DNA from: an uncultured Oribacterium sp.
GTDB taxonomy: Bacteria > Bacillota > Clostridia > Lachnospirales > Lachnospiraceae
Assembly (NCBI GenBank): GCA_934270345.1
Contig: CAKQPT010000013.1
Location: 1 to 64,000, forward strand
Reading direction: 5' to 3'
Length of the DNA stretch: 64,000 bases
This document shows, piece after piece, positions 34,391-42,699 of this stretch. Under the pieces are notes generated by a model. The model searched no databases. It was not told the DNA's origin and saw only the letters and a list, made by a program, of their open reading frames with translations. A program made the translations under genes and the position numbers. Position 1 is the first letter of the stretch, and each line of letters opens with the position of its first letter.

Positions 34391-34437
34391 CAATAAATAA
34401 AAATTAAGCACGAAGAAGCCATTTTCTTCTTCGTGCT
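34391..34437 (-). terminator. Internal terminator after the tail tube gene
   Basis: Perfect 12-bp stem AGCACGAAGAAG/CTTCTTCGTGCT, 7-nt loop, then TTAATTTTTATTT on the minus strand. It lies between tube and chaperone genes and probably lowers transcription of the tape measure side relative to the abundant tube and sheath. Confidence 0.85.
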
Positions 34438-34443
34438 CGTTTG

Positions 34444-34971
34444 TTAAATCAGTGCATTAATTTCGGCAAGCTGATCTTCACCATCGATTCTATACACGTG
34501 GTTGAGCTTATCAATGCAAAGCACCTCTTCTCCAGCGACCTCAACAAGAATGTAAGTGAGCTCAATCGTTACTTCTGAATCCATGGATGAGCCAGCCTCA
34601 ACCTTGCCGAGCTTTGCAGACTTAATTCGGCCGCGCTCAACGATCCGAAGCCCCTTGAATGCATATCCGCCGTTCTTGTCGTACACCTGCTGTGCCGCGC
34701 GAATAGTAAGATTGACATTGGAATTCGCCTTGAGCATATCCGTTGCAGAGCTGTAGAGAACATTAAATCCAACAGTCTGCTCCATCGACTCGAACTGACC
34801 GATGTTAGGGCTATCGATTTCTCCACTGATGCCAGCGCCGGTAGTCGTGCTTGTCTTCTGCTTCACTTCTGGAAGGTCAAGAGAGGCGTTGGTGCCGATC
34901 ATGATGTTTCCATCGAGATAAAGGTTTGCGTCATTGATCTTCTCTGGAACATAATTTGAACTAATCGTCAT
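34444..34971 (-). CDS. Phage tail tube protein (P2 FII-like)
   Basis: Protein of 175 residues, beta-rich, beginning MTISSNYVPEKINDANLYLD with later VYDKNGGYAFKGLRI, SSMDSEVTIELTYILVEVAG and KLNHVYRIDGEDQL, which fit the contractile-tail tube family. It follows the sheath gene, the usual order. Confidence 0.88.
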   Translation of the reverse strand: MTISSNYVPEKINDANLYLDGNIMIGTNASLDLPEVKQKTSTTTGAGISGEIDSPNIGQFESMEQTVGFNVLYSSATDMLKANSNVNLTIRAAQQVYDKNGGYAFKGLRIVERGRIKSAKLGKVEAGSSMDSEVTIELTYILVEVAGEEVLCIDKLNHVYRIDGEDQLAEINALI

Positions 34972-34982
34972 TTATTGCCTCC

Positions 34983-36431
34983 TTATGCTGAAAGCGCATT
35001 CTTGAGCGCTTCAGGATCATATTCGATTACATCCTGGATAACTTCGGCTGGACCGTATGGTGTCATGTACTGATGGAAAATAACATGCCCATCCTCGGCG
35101 CTTGCGTTCTCTTCTGCGTCATATGTGATTTCATAACGAGCGCAGATTCCTCTTGAAACAAATCCGTTGCCGCGGATATTCTCGCTGTCCACAATAGCCT
35201 CGATAAGCCGTGGATTGCTAGGATCATCAACTTTCTGTGAGTATGTTAAAATAAACGTATTGGCAGCCCATGTCATGAATCTGCGAACAGAAAACCATCT
35301 GTTCTTTGGATCTGTAGCACCGGGATAAGCCGCGGTATTATTTCCCCAAAGTCTAAATCCATTCATGTTGAGCCAGGTTGCGACACCAAAGCTATTCACA
35401 ACGTTCGCCTGTTCTCTGTCGAGAAGCACGTCTGTTCCATCTGCAAGGCATGCTGATGTAATAGAAATAGTCTTGTTCGACGGTGATACATTTGGTGTGT
35501 CGTTGTTTACCGCGTCTGTGTACGCAGTGAGCGCTGCTGCAAGAGAAGAGCCACTGTATACGGTCTCGCCGATCTTTCCGTAAAGCCATACGGCGTAAGC
35601 ATTCTGAGAAGTGAGTCCCTGTGTCTCCTTCTTCGTCTTTACATCGGCATATTTCTTTGCGCCTGTTGAGCTTGAGTCAACATCGATGATGCACGTTGAA
35701 CCGAACGAACCATTCAGTGCATTAGTCTTAGCCTGAAGTGCGGCGGAAACCATAGGATCTGCCGAAAATCTAGGCGCGATAATAATTCCAGGAACCATGT
35801 TGAGCTTAGGGAATACCTGACGGACAACCTCGATTCCGGTCTCTGCTCCAGTGTTCGAATCAACTCCACCGACGATATCAGCCGCCTTAACGGTTGAAGG
35901 GTCGAGCTTCTTTCCAGAAAGAGTGAGTGACTTTAAGCCCTTTGTCTTCTCATTTTCGGAAAGAATAATGCTGAGCGTTCCATCATCATTCCACGCAGTT
36001 GAGTAGTCCGTTCCCTTGGTGAGCGTTGTGCTCGCATCCTTCTTAACAACGAGCTTATCTGCAAGAATCCCGCTCTCGTCAACATTTGCAATTCCATCAG
36101 TGACTGTAGCCGTCGTTGTTGTGATATCGGCTGTGAACTTCGTATTTGTCGGATCAAGCACATTGATGAGAATAATCGGTCCAGTTCCCGCAACCTGGAA
36201 GCACGCACTAATAGCATCGCAAAGCGTGTACTTCTCGAAGTCGTTACTGAATCCAACTGCCTCTACTGCTTCCTTGTAGCTGTATGCAATAATCGGTGTG
36301 TTGGCCTTCGGATCAGCAACCATGTTGACTGGTGCTGTGCCGACAGCGACGATTAATCCTGCTGTTCCTGTAATCGGAGCAACAATGCTCGTGGCTGCCT
36401 CGCTGGTATAAACTCCATGCTTATACGCCAT
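34983..36431 (-). CDS. Phage tail sheath protein
   Basis: Protein of 482 residues: MAYKHGVYTSEAATSIVAPI at the start, NGFRLWGNNTAAYPGATDPK in the conserved core, and the C-terminal FVSRGICARYEITYDAEENA and GPAEVIQDVIEYDPEAL typical of sheath proteins of contractile tails. The sheath contracts to drive the tube through the wall. Confidence 0.93.
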   Translation of the reverse strand: MAYKHGVYTSEAATSIVAPITGTAGLIVAVGTAPVNMVADPKANTPIIAYSYKEAVEAVGFSNDFEKYTLCDAISACFQVAGTGPIILINVLDPTNTKFTADITTTTATVTDGIANVDESGILADKLVVKKDASTTLTKGTDYSTAWNDDGTLSIILSENEKTKGLKSLTLSGKKLDPSTVKAADIVGGVDSNTGAETGIEVVRQVFPKLNMVPGIIIAPRFSADPMVSAALQAKTNALNGSFGSTCIIDVDSSSTGAKKYADVKTKKETQGLTSQNAYAVWLYGKIGETVYSGSSLAAALTAYTDAVNNDTPNVSPSNKTISITSACLADGTDVLLDREQANVVNSFGVATWLNMNGFRLWGNNTAAYPGATDPKNRWFSVRRFMTWAANTFILTYSQKVDDPSNPRLIEAIVDSENIRGNGFVSRGICARYEITYDAEENASAEDGHVIFHQYMTPYGPAEVIQDVIEYDPEALKNALSA

Positions 36432-36443
36432 GTTATTTCCTCC

Positions 36444-36680
36444 TTATAAAATTTCAGATTTGATATTTCGATATACGAGTGATTCTCTTGTACCCGGCGT
36501 TTCGATCTTTTTTCTCATTTCGGAAAAGTCCTCAACTGGTACAATGAGATTGTTAATTAACGGATGCTTTTCTCTGAACTCCTCAACTTCTCTAGGAAGT
36601 CCATCAGAAAACACCGTATACTGTTTTGCGACTCCACGCACGGATGGTCCGCAGTACACAAGAGCATCGCCTTTTGTCAT
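36444..36680 (-). CDS. Small head-tail completion region protein
   Basis: Protein of 78 residues (MTKGDALVYCGPSVRGVAKQ ...). Located between sheath and neck genes; family not recognised with confidence. Its stop overlaps no gene and its start overlaps the stop of the neighbour by 4 nt. Confidence 0.6.
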   Translation of the reverse strand: MTKGDALVYCGPSVRGVAKQYTVFSDGLPREVEEFREKHPLINNLIVPVEDFSEMRKKIETPGTRESLVYRNIKSEIL

Positions 36681-37207
36681 AACAGTTCCTCCAATTCGGT
36701 TGCTTGCGTCATTGCTGGCGCAGTGCAGATAAGCGTTACCGCTCCGTAGTAATACGGTGCTGTGTCATTCACCTGAAGAGCCCACGCAATCGGCTTCAGC
36801 ACAGTAAAGCATCCACCAAAGTAGGGCTTTGCGCACATGTGCTGAACGATATCTTCTTTGATGTTTGCGACATCCTGATAACCTTCTCGCTTTTTTCCAT
36901 TGTCGTAACAGCACATAATCAAACTGAATGTGACCGTTTGTGTGCTATTGTCATTGGAGACCGTGCCATCCTGCATCTGGACAACTATATATGGCGACGG
37001 CGACGATTCAGTGTCTACATCCTCATCGTTATCTTCGGGAATCGGGAGATCCTGCTTGTATATTGTCAGTTCCTCGCGTCCTTCTTGTCCTGAGTATTTC
37101 TTACCCTTGAACAATACTTTAAGTTCGTCGATAAGCGCATCTTGGCACAGCTGAGGCGTTCGACCGATTCCGGCCTCCTGCAGCATGGTTACATAATTCT
37201 TCATCAT
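36677..37207 (-). CDS. Tail completion/neck-type phage protein
   Basis: Protein of 176 residues with YIVVQMQDGTVSNDNSTQTV and KPIAWALQVNDTAPYYYGAV, a shape typical of small neck or tail terminator proteins. An acidic stretch (EDNDEDVDTESSP) lies near residue 60. Named by position and size, not by a firm domain match. Confidence 0.6.
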   Translation of the reverse strand: MMKNYVTMLQEAGIGRTPQLCQDALIDELKVLFKGKKYSGQEGREELTIYKQDLPIPEDNDEDVDTESSPSPYIVVQMQDGTVSNDNSTQTVTFSLIMCCYDNGKKREGYQDVANIKEDIVQHMCAKPYFGGCFTVLKPIAWALQVNDTAPYYYGAVTLICTAPAMTQATELEELL

Positions 37208-37896
37208 TTACCCCTGGCTTTTGCGATTTCGAGTACTCGCTCTGCACGGTCCAGCAGAGCGTCTTCAAGGTATTTCTCAACTTCCGGCTCAACGATAGGA
37301 AAAACTGTATTGTGCATAGCTGTCGGCGACGGTGATCCCATCGTCTGTACTTTCTCAACTCTGCCATCGGGCGTCGTCCAGCGTGGCCGTCCCTTTTTTG
37401 TCACTTTGTTTTTACTACTTGAGCCAACCACTCTTTGAACCATTCCGACATGTCCGCTCGAAAATTCAAGAAGAAAACCTTTACTCAACCTTGCGGTTCC
37501 GCTTAATTTTTTAAGCGGGTTGGCTTTGAGAACCTTTCCTTTGAAATACTCCGGCGCGTCAAATACTTCTCTTCCGACATACGGTCGTTTTGGACTGGAG
37601 GTAAAATACCCCAAATCATTCTGCATCGATGCAATAAAAAGCTCTGCTGTCGCGTCGCTGTTTGTTGCTTTCTTTTTCTGCTGAAGATCTTTAAGGTGCC
37701 TTTGACCTGCAGCATTGAGCGCATACCTCGTCTTTGCTTGCTGGATCATAATTTTGCGCGTATACCGCGCAGTTTTATTGATCGCAAACTTCTCGACAGC
37801 AGGAAGCTTAGAACGAATATTACCGAGTTCTTTTTCAACCTTACTCAGCCCTTCTACGCCAATCACAATGCCGTCGTCCTTGTATGCAATGCTCAT
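37204..37896 (-). CDS. Minor tail protein Z-like
   Basis: Protein of 230 residues from MSIAYKDDGIVIGVEGLSKV (start 37896, GAGG about 8 nt ahead; the frame is open further upstream). AINKTARYTRKIMIQQAKTR is typical of the gpZ/HK97 gp10-type tail completion family, followed by a Lys-rich loop and GFLLEFSSGHVGMVQRV. It probably seals the head-to-tail joint. Confidence 0.72.
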   Translation of the reverse strand: MSIAYKDDGIVIGVEGLSKVEKELGNIRSKLPAVEKFAINKTARYTRKIMIQQAKTRYALNAAGQRHLKDLQQKKKATNSDATAELFIASMQNDLGYFTSSPKRPYVGREVFDAPEYFKGKVLKANPLKKLSGTARLSKGFLLEFSSGHVGMVQRVVGSSSKNKVTKKGRPRWTTPDGRVEKVQTMGSPSPTAMHNTVFPIVEPEVEKYLEDALLDRAERVLEIAKARGK

Positions 37897-38306
37897 TGTC
37901 TTATCCTCTGCATTATCATGCGGAAAATCCCGGCCTCTTCTCTGCACTGCAATATCTTGAATATGCGGCGTTGCTTCGTCCCATCATCGAGTACAAGCTG
38001 CTTACCGACTTTGGGCTTCGGCCCATAGTCGGCAGCTTTTATATACATGATCCAGTGAGACTCATAGAGTCCGGTATCAAAGTTTTGCTTTGCACCATTC
38101 TCCCAGTGGGATGTGTGCTCCTGCAGCTTATCTTCTTCGATGATCACCGGCGCTTCTTTTCCATCAACAACATGAATATCCGCGTGCTCGGTGATGTCAA
38201 AGAATATGTCATCGACATCTTCTGCAACAGTCATTTTAAAAGTCATCTGTTCAACATCTTGAGTATCCGGTTTTTCAGTCGTTTGTATAACTTCAAAAAG
38301 CGCCAT
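37893..38306 (-). CDS. Head-tail joining region protein
   Basis: Protein of 137 residues, acidic at the start (TEKPDTQDVEQMTF), with IIEEDKLQEHTSHWENGAKQ and WIMYIKAADYGPKPKVGKQL. Position after the capsid gene fits a head-closure protein. Start overlaps the gpZ-like gene by 4 nt. Confidence 0.6.
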   Translation of the reverse strand: MALFEVIQTTEKPDTQDVEQMTFKMTVAEDVDDIFFDITEHADIHVVDGKEAPVIIEEDKLQEHTSHWENGAKQNFDTGLYESHWIMYIKAADYGPKPKVGKQLVLDDGTKQRRIFKILQCREEAGIFRMIMQRIRQ

Positions 38307-38316
38307 GATTTCACCT

Positions 38317-39369
38317 TTAAACTACAGTAGCCACATACCAGCTATCCGCCTTGTCCGGAATCGGAAGCGGATGTGCCATAAGCTCAAGGATTCTTGCATC
38401 CGGCTTATGCTGAGTGAAACTTCTAAGGACTCTGGAAGACTCCTCAGTAATCCACTGATCGGTCTTCTCATCAAGGTACGTGACAGCGCCATACGCCATC
38501 ATATAGCTTGCATTTGAAGAGATAAGAACGACTGCACCATCAGGAATGAGCGGCTTTGTCTCCGGCTTCTCCGGATTGGTCCAGTCATCAAAATACACTT
38601 CGGAATACGTGTAAATATCGAGGTCCGGATTATTGAGATGACCAACGTACTTAACGCCATTTGGAAGATCTCTAGGGGTGATCTTGCCGATCTCGATGCG
38701 GCGGTTATCGAGTCTTTCCTTCACGGTTTCATTGTTGAGGAATGCCCGAAGCGCGCTCTTACCCATGATTGCCATATCTACATTTGCGAAGCCATTGATG
38801 AGTACATCGTTTGTCCAATCAGCGAGATCGTCGAGTGGCTTAGCAGCTGTAGCATCCCACTTTTTAGTTCCGGTAAGTGCGGCTTTATTCGTAAGCCCGA
38901 AGTCGATAACCTCGTTTACGCCCTTTCCAACGATTGGGATGGAGCCATTCACAATAGCCTGTACAGCCATCCACTCCTCACGTCTTGTCGTCGCATCATT
39001 AAGCGCAGCGTACTCTTCGGCGAGCTTCTCTGCAGCTCTGTCGGCTGGCTTTCTACCACTATAAATGCTCTCTCCAGGAAGTCTCTTAAGAAGCTTATCG
39101 GCAGTAGTGATATCATACGGATTAACAAGAGGTGGCTTATAGCTTTCTGTCTTGTATCCATTTTCCTTCAGCACCTCGCCGCCAACCTTCGGATGCACAA
39201 ATGCAGCCATGCGACGGTCGCCCTTCTTGATATCAATATCGATGCGCTCGGTAGAGAATGGCTTCACATTCTTAAAAAACGTGTCTTTAAAAAAGGTATG
39301 TACCGGCGGTGCAGTTCTAACTACCTCAGCGAGATATCGCGGAGAATAAATATCAATTTCGTTTCCCAT
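38317..39369 (-). CDS. Major capsid protein (lambda gpE family)
   Basis: Protein of 350 residues, MGNEIDIYSPRYLAEVVRTA then TFFKDTFFKNVKPFSTERID, and NPYDITTADKLLKRLPGES, which fit lambda gpE-type HK97-fold shells. Late region VYFDDWTNPEKPETKPLIPD agrees. It is preceded by the decoration protein gene and the protease gene, the usual order for this head module. Confidence 0.92.
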   Translation of the reverse strand: MGNEIDIYSPRYLAEVVRTAPPVHTFFKDTFFKNVKPFSTERIDIDIKKGDRRMAAFVHPKVGGEVLKENGYKTESYKPPLVNPYDITTADKLLKRLPGESIYSGRKPADRAAEKLAEEYAALNDATTRREEWMAVQAIVNGSIPIVGKGVNEVIDFGLTNKAALTGTKKWDATAAKPLDDLADWTNDVLINGFANVDMAIMGKSALRAFLNNETVKERLDNRRIEIGKITPRDLPNGVKYVGHLNNPDLDIYTYSEVYFDDWTNPEKPETKPLIPDGAVVLISSNASYMMAYGAVTYLDEKTDQWITEESSRVLRSFTQHKPDARILELMAHPLPIPDKADSWYVATVV

Positions 39370-39385
39370 AACTTTCCCTCCTTGA

Positions 39386-39745
39386 TCACTTTAAGAAAAT
39401 GCCGATCTCTCTGAACGGAACTTCGAGATTGTCTGTAGTTACGTTCGACTCAAGCGCAAGAGCATCCTTGAAAAACTCTCCGGTGAGGTACACGATTGTT
39501 TCCTTGCCAGACTCCACATCTTCGGCCGCGATGCCGTAAAGCCCATCGGTAGAAACCGTGAAAGTAGAAGAGTCTCCGGCTGTTGCTGTAACCTTCTTCA
39601 CCTTTCCGCCAGCAAGAATAACAGGAGCACCAGCAGGGATGGCCTCTGCCGCTTCCTTCGTGGCCGTCTCGATCGGAATCTTCGTTCCGGCGATGAGATA
39701 ATCAGGATCACAGGAAAATGTCTTCTTAGCTAAATCCATTGCCAT
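39386..39745 (-). CDS. Head decoration protein (gpD-like)
   Basis: Protein of 119 residues with the beta-tulip type pattern: PIETATKEAAEAIPAGAPVI and YGIAAEDVESGKETIVYLTG. It stabilises the capsid at its three-fold points. Placed between protease and capsid genes. Confidence 0.8.
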   Translation of the reverse strand: MAMDLAKKTFSCDPDYLIAGTKIPIETATKEAAEAIPAGAPVILAGGKVKKVTATAGDSSTFTVSTDGLYGIAAEDVESGKETIVYLTGEFFKDALALESNVTTDNLEVPFREIGIFLK

Positions 39746-39758
39746 GATTCATTCCTCC

Positions 39759-40865
39759 TCACTTAACATGGTTAGCTCTACGGATAGCATCCATAAAGTC
39801 GTCTTCGTTGGTATCTTCAGGTGGAGTTGAGTTCACACCATTCGCGCCGCCGTTGTTTGCGTCGTTCTTGATTCCATCAAGGTATGTGTTACCCTTCTCC
39901 TTCATGTTCTTCACGACAGCTTTTGCGAAGTCGCTTGCGCTTGTCGGATTTGTGAACATGGCATCGTTTGCGATTTCCTCAGAGCCAGCAAGTCGCATGT
40001 CCATAATGTCATGGATTCTCTGACGCTCCGTGCTTGTCGCGTTGTTTGTCGCCTGTTCTGCGATCTGGTTGCAAAGCTCTGGAAAAGCATTTCTCAGATC
40101 ATCGATGGTCTTAATATCCATCTCGTCTACCTCCTTCGTAGAATCGTCTCCCGGCACATCTGCCGGTGTTGTTTTATTTACAAAACCACCTGCTGCCGGG
40201 ATATGCTTCAGGCTGTCCTGCACGAATTTAGGTGCGTTGGAAAATGGGATGTTCATATTCACAGAATTCACAAATAGGAGGCCGTCCTTGTTTTCAACAA
40301 TCGTGTCGGCTTCATCATTTGTAAGCTCGTCAACAAATCCATTTTCCTTCGCTTCGGATGCCGGCCACCAACTTGTAGCATCCATAAGAGCTGCGACCTC
40401 ATCCTTGTCTCGGCCGGTCTTTTTTGCATAAAGAGAAACAATGTTTTCTCTAATGGCTTCTATCGCCTTTATGTATTCATTCAGTTTGTCGGCTGTCATA
40501 TACCCGCAAAGCCCAATGCTTACCGGATGAATCATGTAGGTGGAATCATTCGAAGCAACAACCTTGTTGCAATGGCAAGCGATGATTGTTGCTGCGCTTG
40601 CGCATAGTCCGTCAATAACTGCCGTGACGTTTGCCGAGCAGGCCTCGAGAAGATTTCCAATCGCGGTGGCCGCAAATACGTCTCCGCCTCCGGAATTAAT
40701 GCGTACTGTGATGTCGTTTACAGTTCCAAGCTCATCCATATCTCTCTTGAATTGCCGCGGAGTGACTTCATCTCCGTACCATGATGATTCTGAAATATCG
40801 CCATATAAAAGGAGCTCCGCGCTGCCATCGGCAGAGTTGCGGAACTCCCAGAATTTCTTACTCAT
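39759..40865 (-). CDS. ClpP-type head maturation protease
   Basis: Protein of 368 residues. A ClpP/crotonase-fold domain (about 1-200): VRINSGGGDVFAATAIGN, the nucleophile Ser in GLCASAATIIACHC, and His in YMIHPVSIG. The C-terminal 150 residues (IKTIDDLRNAFPELCNQIAE ...) are helical and resemble a scaffold segment, as in fused protease-scaffold proteins of the lambda gpC type. It cleaves scaffold during capsid maturation. Confidence 0.9.
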   Translation of the reverse strand: MSKKFWEFRNSADGSAELLLYGDISESSWYGDEVTPRQFKRDMDELGTVNDITVRINSGGGDVFAATAIGNLLEACSANVTAVIDGLCASAATIIACHCNKVVASNDSTYMIHPVSIGLCGYMTADKLNEYIKAIEAIRENIVSLYAKKTGRDKDEVAALMDATSWWPASEAKENGFVDELTNDEADTIVENKDGLLFVNSVNMNIPFSNAPKFVQDSLKHIPAAGGFVNKTTPADVPGDDSTKEVDEMDIKTIDDLRNAFPELCNQIAEQATNNATSTERQRIHDIMDMRLAGSEEIANDAMFTNPTSASDFAKAVVKNMKEKGNTYLDGIKNDANNGGANGVNSTPPEDTNEDDFMDAIRRANHVK

Positions 40866-42453
40866 GTATGTCCTCCTTGATTGTTGGAGTTGGATTTAAT
40901 ATATCGTCTACATCCTTTTTCTTCCTTGCCTCTATGATTCGCTGCTTTACGTTTCTCGACCAATCGCCTCCTGACATCTGCGCCGTTTCTTCTGTCGCTG
41001 TTGTGAAGCACTCCGCCACTCTGATCTTCGCCGCGTTCGCTTCCTGTACTGGATTAAGATTCGTTCTTGACGGGCCACTCCATAAGCAGGTTGTGTACGC
41101 CTTCTTTATAACCGGGTCGTCAAAATAGCCAGGCGCATATATGCGGCCTCTTGCCACGGCTTCAGAGAACCATTCTTCATAAATCGGCTTGCAAAAATCA
41201 TCTTTAAACCAATCTCGTTCCATGTTGCACGTTCGCCAGAACTCGTTTAACGCTCCGCGAGCCGCGCTATAGGAAGTTGAAAACTGCTTAAACATGACCT
41301 CTGGTGGAATCTCGAGCGCCGCGGAAATCTGCTTTATGATTGCATCGGTAAAAACATCGTAACCAGTGTTCGGATGCTTTGGGTCTGCGAATTCCGTTTT
41401 CTCGCCAGGATTCAAATCAATAATCGCTCCAGGTGCGAGTTCCATCGTTCCTTTGTCTTCTTCATCAACAAGCTGATTCGGCGGCAGCATTTCTCCGAAT
41501 GGCCGCGCATCGGAAGGTGATTCCTTTTGAATAAAGACAGTGAACATCGCCGAAAGAACGGCCGCCGTGATTTCGGCATCTGTATATCGCCCAAGCTGTT
41601 TGACGGCTTCTAGTACCGGTGCGAGAATCGGAACGCCTCGCCGCTGTCCGGCGCGTTCCCTGTTCATCACATGCAGTATATTGCGGCGGCCGGTAGCCGA
41701 TCCGTATGCTTCCACTCGGGTCCACTTTAGCTGGCCAGAATCAATGTACGCCGTGTCTGACAGAGGGTGCCGATTGCAAATCCAATACGCTACGACCATT
41801 CCGTCGCTATCGGTTTCTACTCCCTGTACAATCTGATAAACGTTGCGTCCCTGCACAGTGCAAGGCGTCAGTCGATCGTACCGATCTGGACTGCATATCC
41901 GGTCAGCTTCAATCAATCTGACTCGAAGGGAGTAAGGCTGCCCTGCCTGCTCTTTCTCCTGCATCAGAGCAAATACATCTCCGTTCATGAGGTATGATAA
42001 AAACGCAAGCTGCTGCAGCTTGTAGAAATTGTCAATTCGTTCAGCGTCACATGTTGGTGTGTCTGCCCATATCGAAAATTCCCGTGCGATTTTTGATTGA
42101 ATCTTCTCGGCTTCATCGATTGTGAGTCCAAGGAATTCGGAATCAATCTGCGGTGACGGGATAAGGCCGCCAGCAATGACGTTCGTGCGTTTCGTTTTAA
42201 GCGCTGCTGCCGCTGTAGGTACACCCATATAAGCATCTCTGCTGCGCTGTCTGAGGATGTCGATATTATCTTCGATATCTTCTTTCGCCGAACCTCCAGC
42301 AAAGTTCCACCCACGCAAAGATTTTTTAGTCAGGTTGGCTCCGTAATTTCCGTAGCCCGAATTAAGCGCCTGAATTGCAGACCTGGCGGCAATTCTTTTA
42401 ACTGCGTGAATCGGGGCCACGGCTGTGTAGATTTGATCTATGATGTTCGCCAT
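40858..42453 (-). CDS. Phage portal protein (lambda gpB family)
   Basis: Protein of about 531 residues: SLRGWNFAGGSAKEDIEDNI, the portal core RSRDAYMGVPTAAAALKTKR, EIPPEVMFKQFSTSYSAARG, then the C-terminal VQEANAAKIRVAECFTTATE. The ring forms the DNA entry vertex. Start uses the second ATG (42453) because AGGAGG abuts the first; overlaps the protease gene by 8 nt. Confidence 0.93.
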   Translation of the reverse strand: MANIIDQIYTAVAPIHAVKRIAARSAIQALNSGYGNYGANLTKKSLRGWNFAGGSAKEDIEDNIDILRQRSRDAYMGVPTAAAALKTKRTNVIAGGLIPSPQIDSEFLGLTIDEAEKIQSKIAREFSIWADTPTCDAERIDNFYKLQQLAFLSYLMNGDVFALMQEKEQAGQPYSLRVRLIEADRICSPDRYDRLTPCTVQGRNVYQIVQGVETDSDGMVVAYWICNRHPLSDTAYIDSGQLKWTRVEAYGSATGRRNILHVMNRERAGQRRGVPILAPVLEAVKQLGRYTDAEITAAVLSAMFTVFIQKESPSDARPFGEMLPPNQLVDEEDKGTMELAPGAIIDLNPGEKTEFADPKHPNTGYDVFTDAIIKQISAALEIPPEVMFKQFSTSYSAARGALNEFWRTCNMERDWFKDDFCKPIYEEWFSEAVARGRIYAPGYFDDPVIKKAYTTCLWSGPSRTNLNPVQEANAAKIRVAECFTTATEETAQMSGGDWSRNVKQRIIEARKKKDVDDILNPTPTIKEDIHE

Positions 42454-42462
42454 CATGCCTCC

Positions 42463-42699
42463 TTACATATCACGCGGGACAAAGTGGTACATGCGGTTTC
42501 TTCCGCCGGTTTTAGATTCAGACTCCGCTTCCTGCAGCTTCCCCGCCCAGTACTCCATCTCCTCTCGGATCTGCTTCAAACTTGCCCTTGTAAGCATTCG
42601 CGTTCCGATTTGGTAGCTTTGGCCTGTGGCGACTTTTTTCTCAGCCTCTAGCCATATATTAAGTTGTTTCTGGCATAGTTCTTTTGAATAAATCGCCAT
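42463..42699 (-). CDS. DUF6148/gpW-type head-tail joining protein
   Basis: Protein of 78 residues: LNIWLEAEKKVATGQSYQIG, TRMLTRASLKQIREEMEYW. This pattern is common next to phage portals and resembles lambda gpW in size and place. It probably helps close the filled head. Confidence 0.75.
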   Translation of the reverse strand: MAIYSKELCQKQLNIWLEAEKKVATGQSYQIGTRMLTRASLKQIREEMEYWAGKLQEAESESKTGGRNRMYHFVPRDM

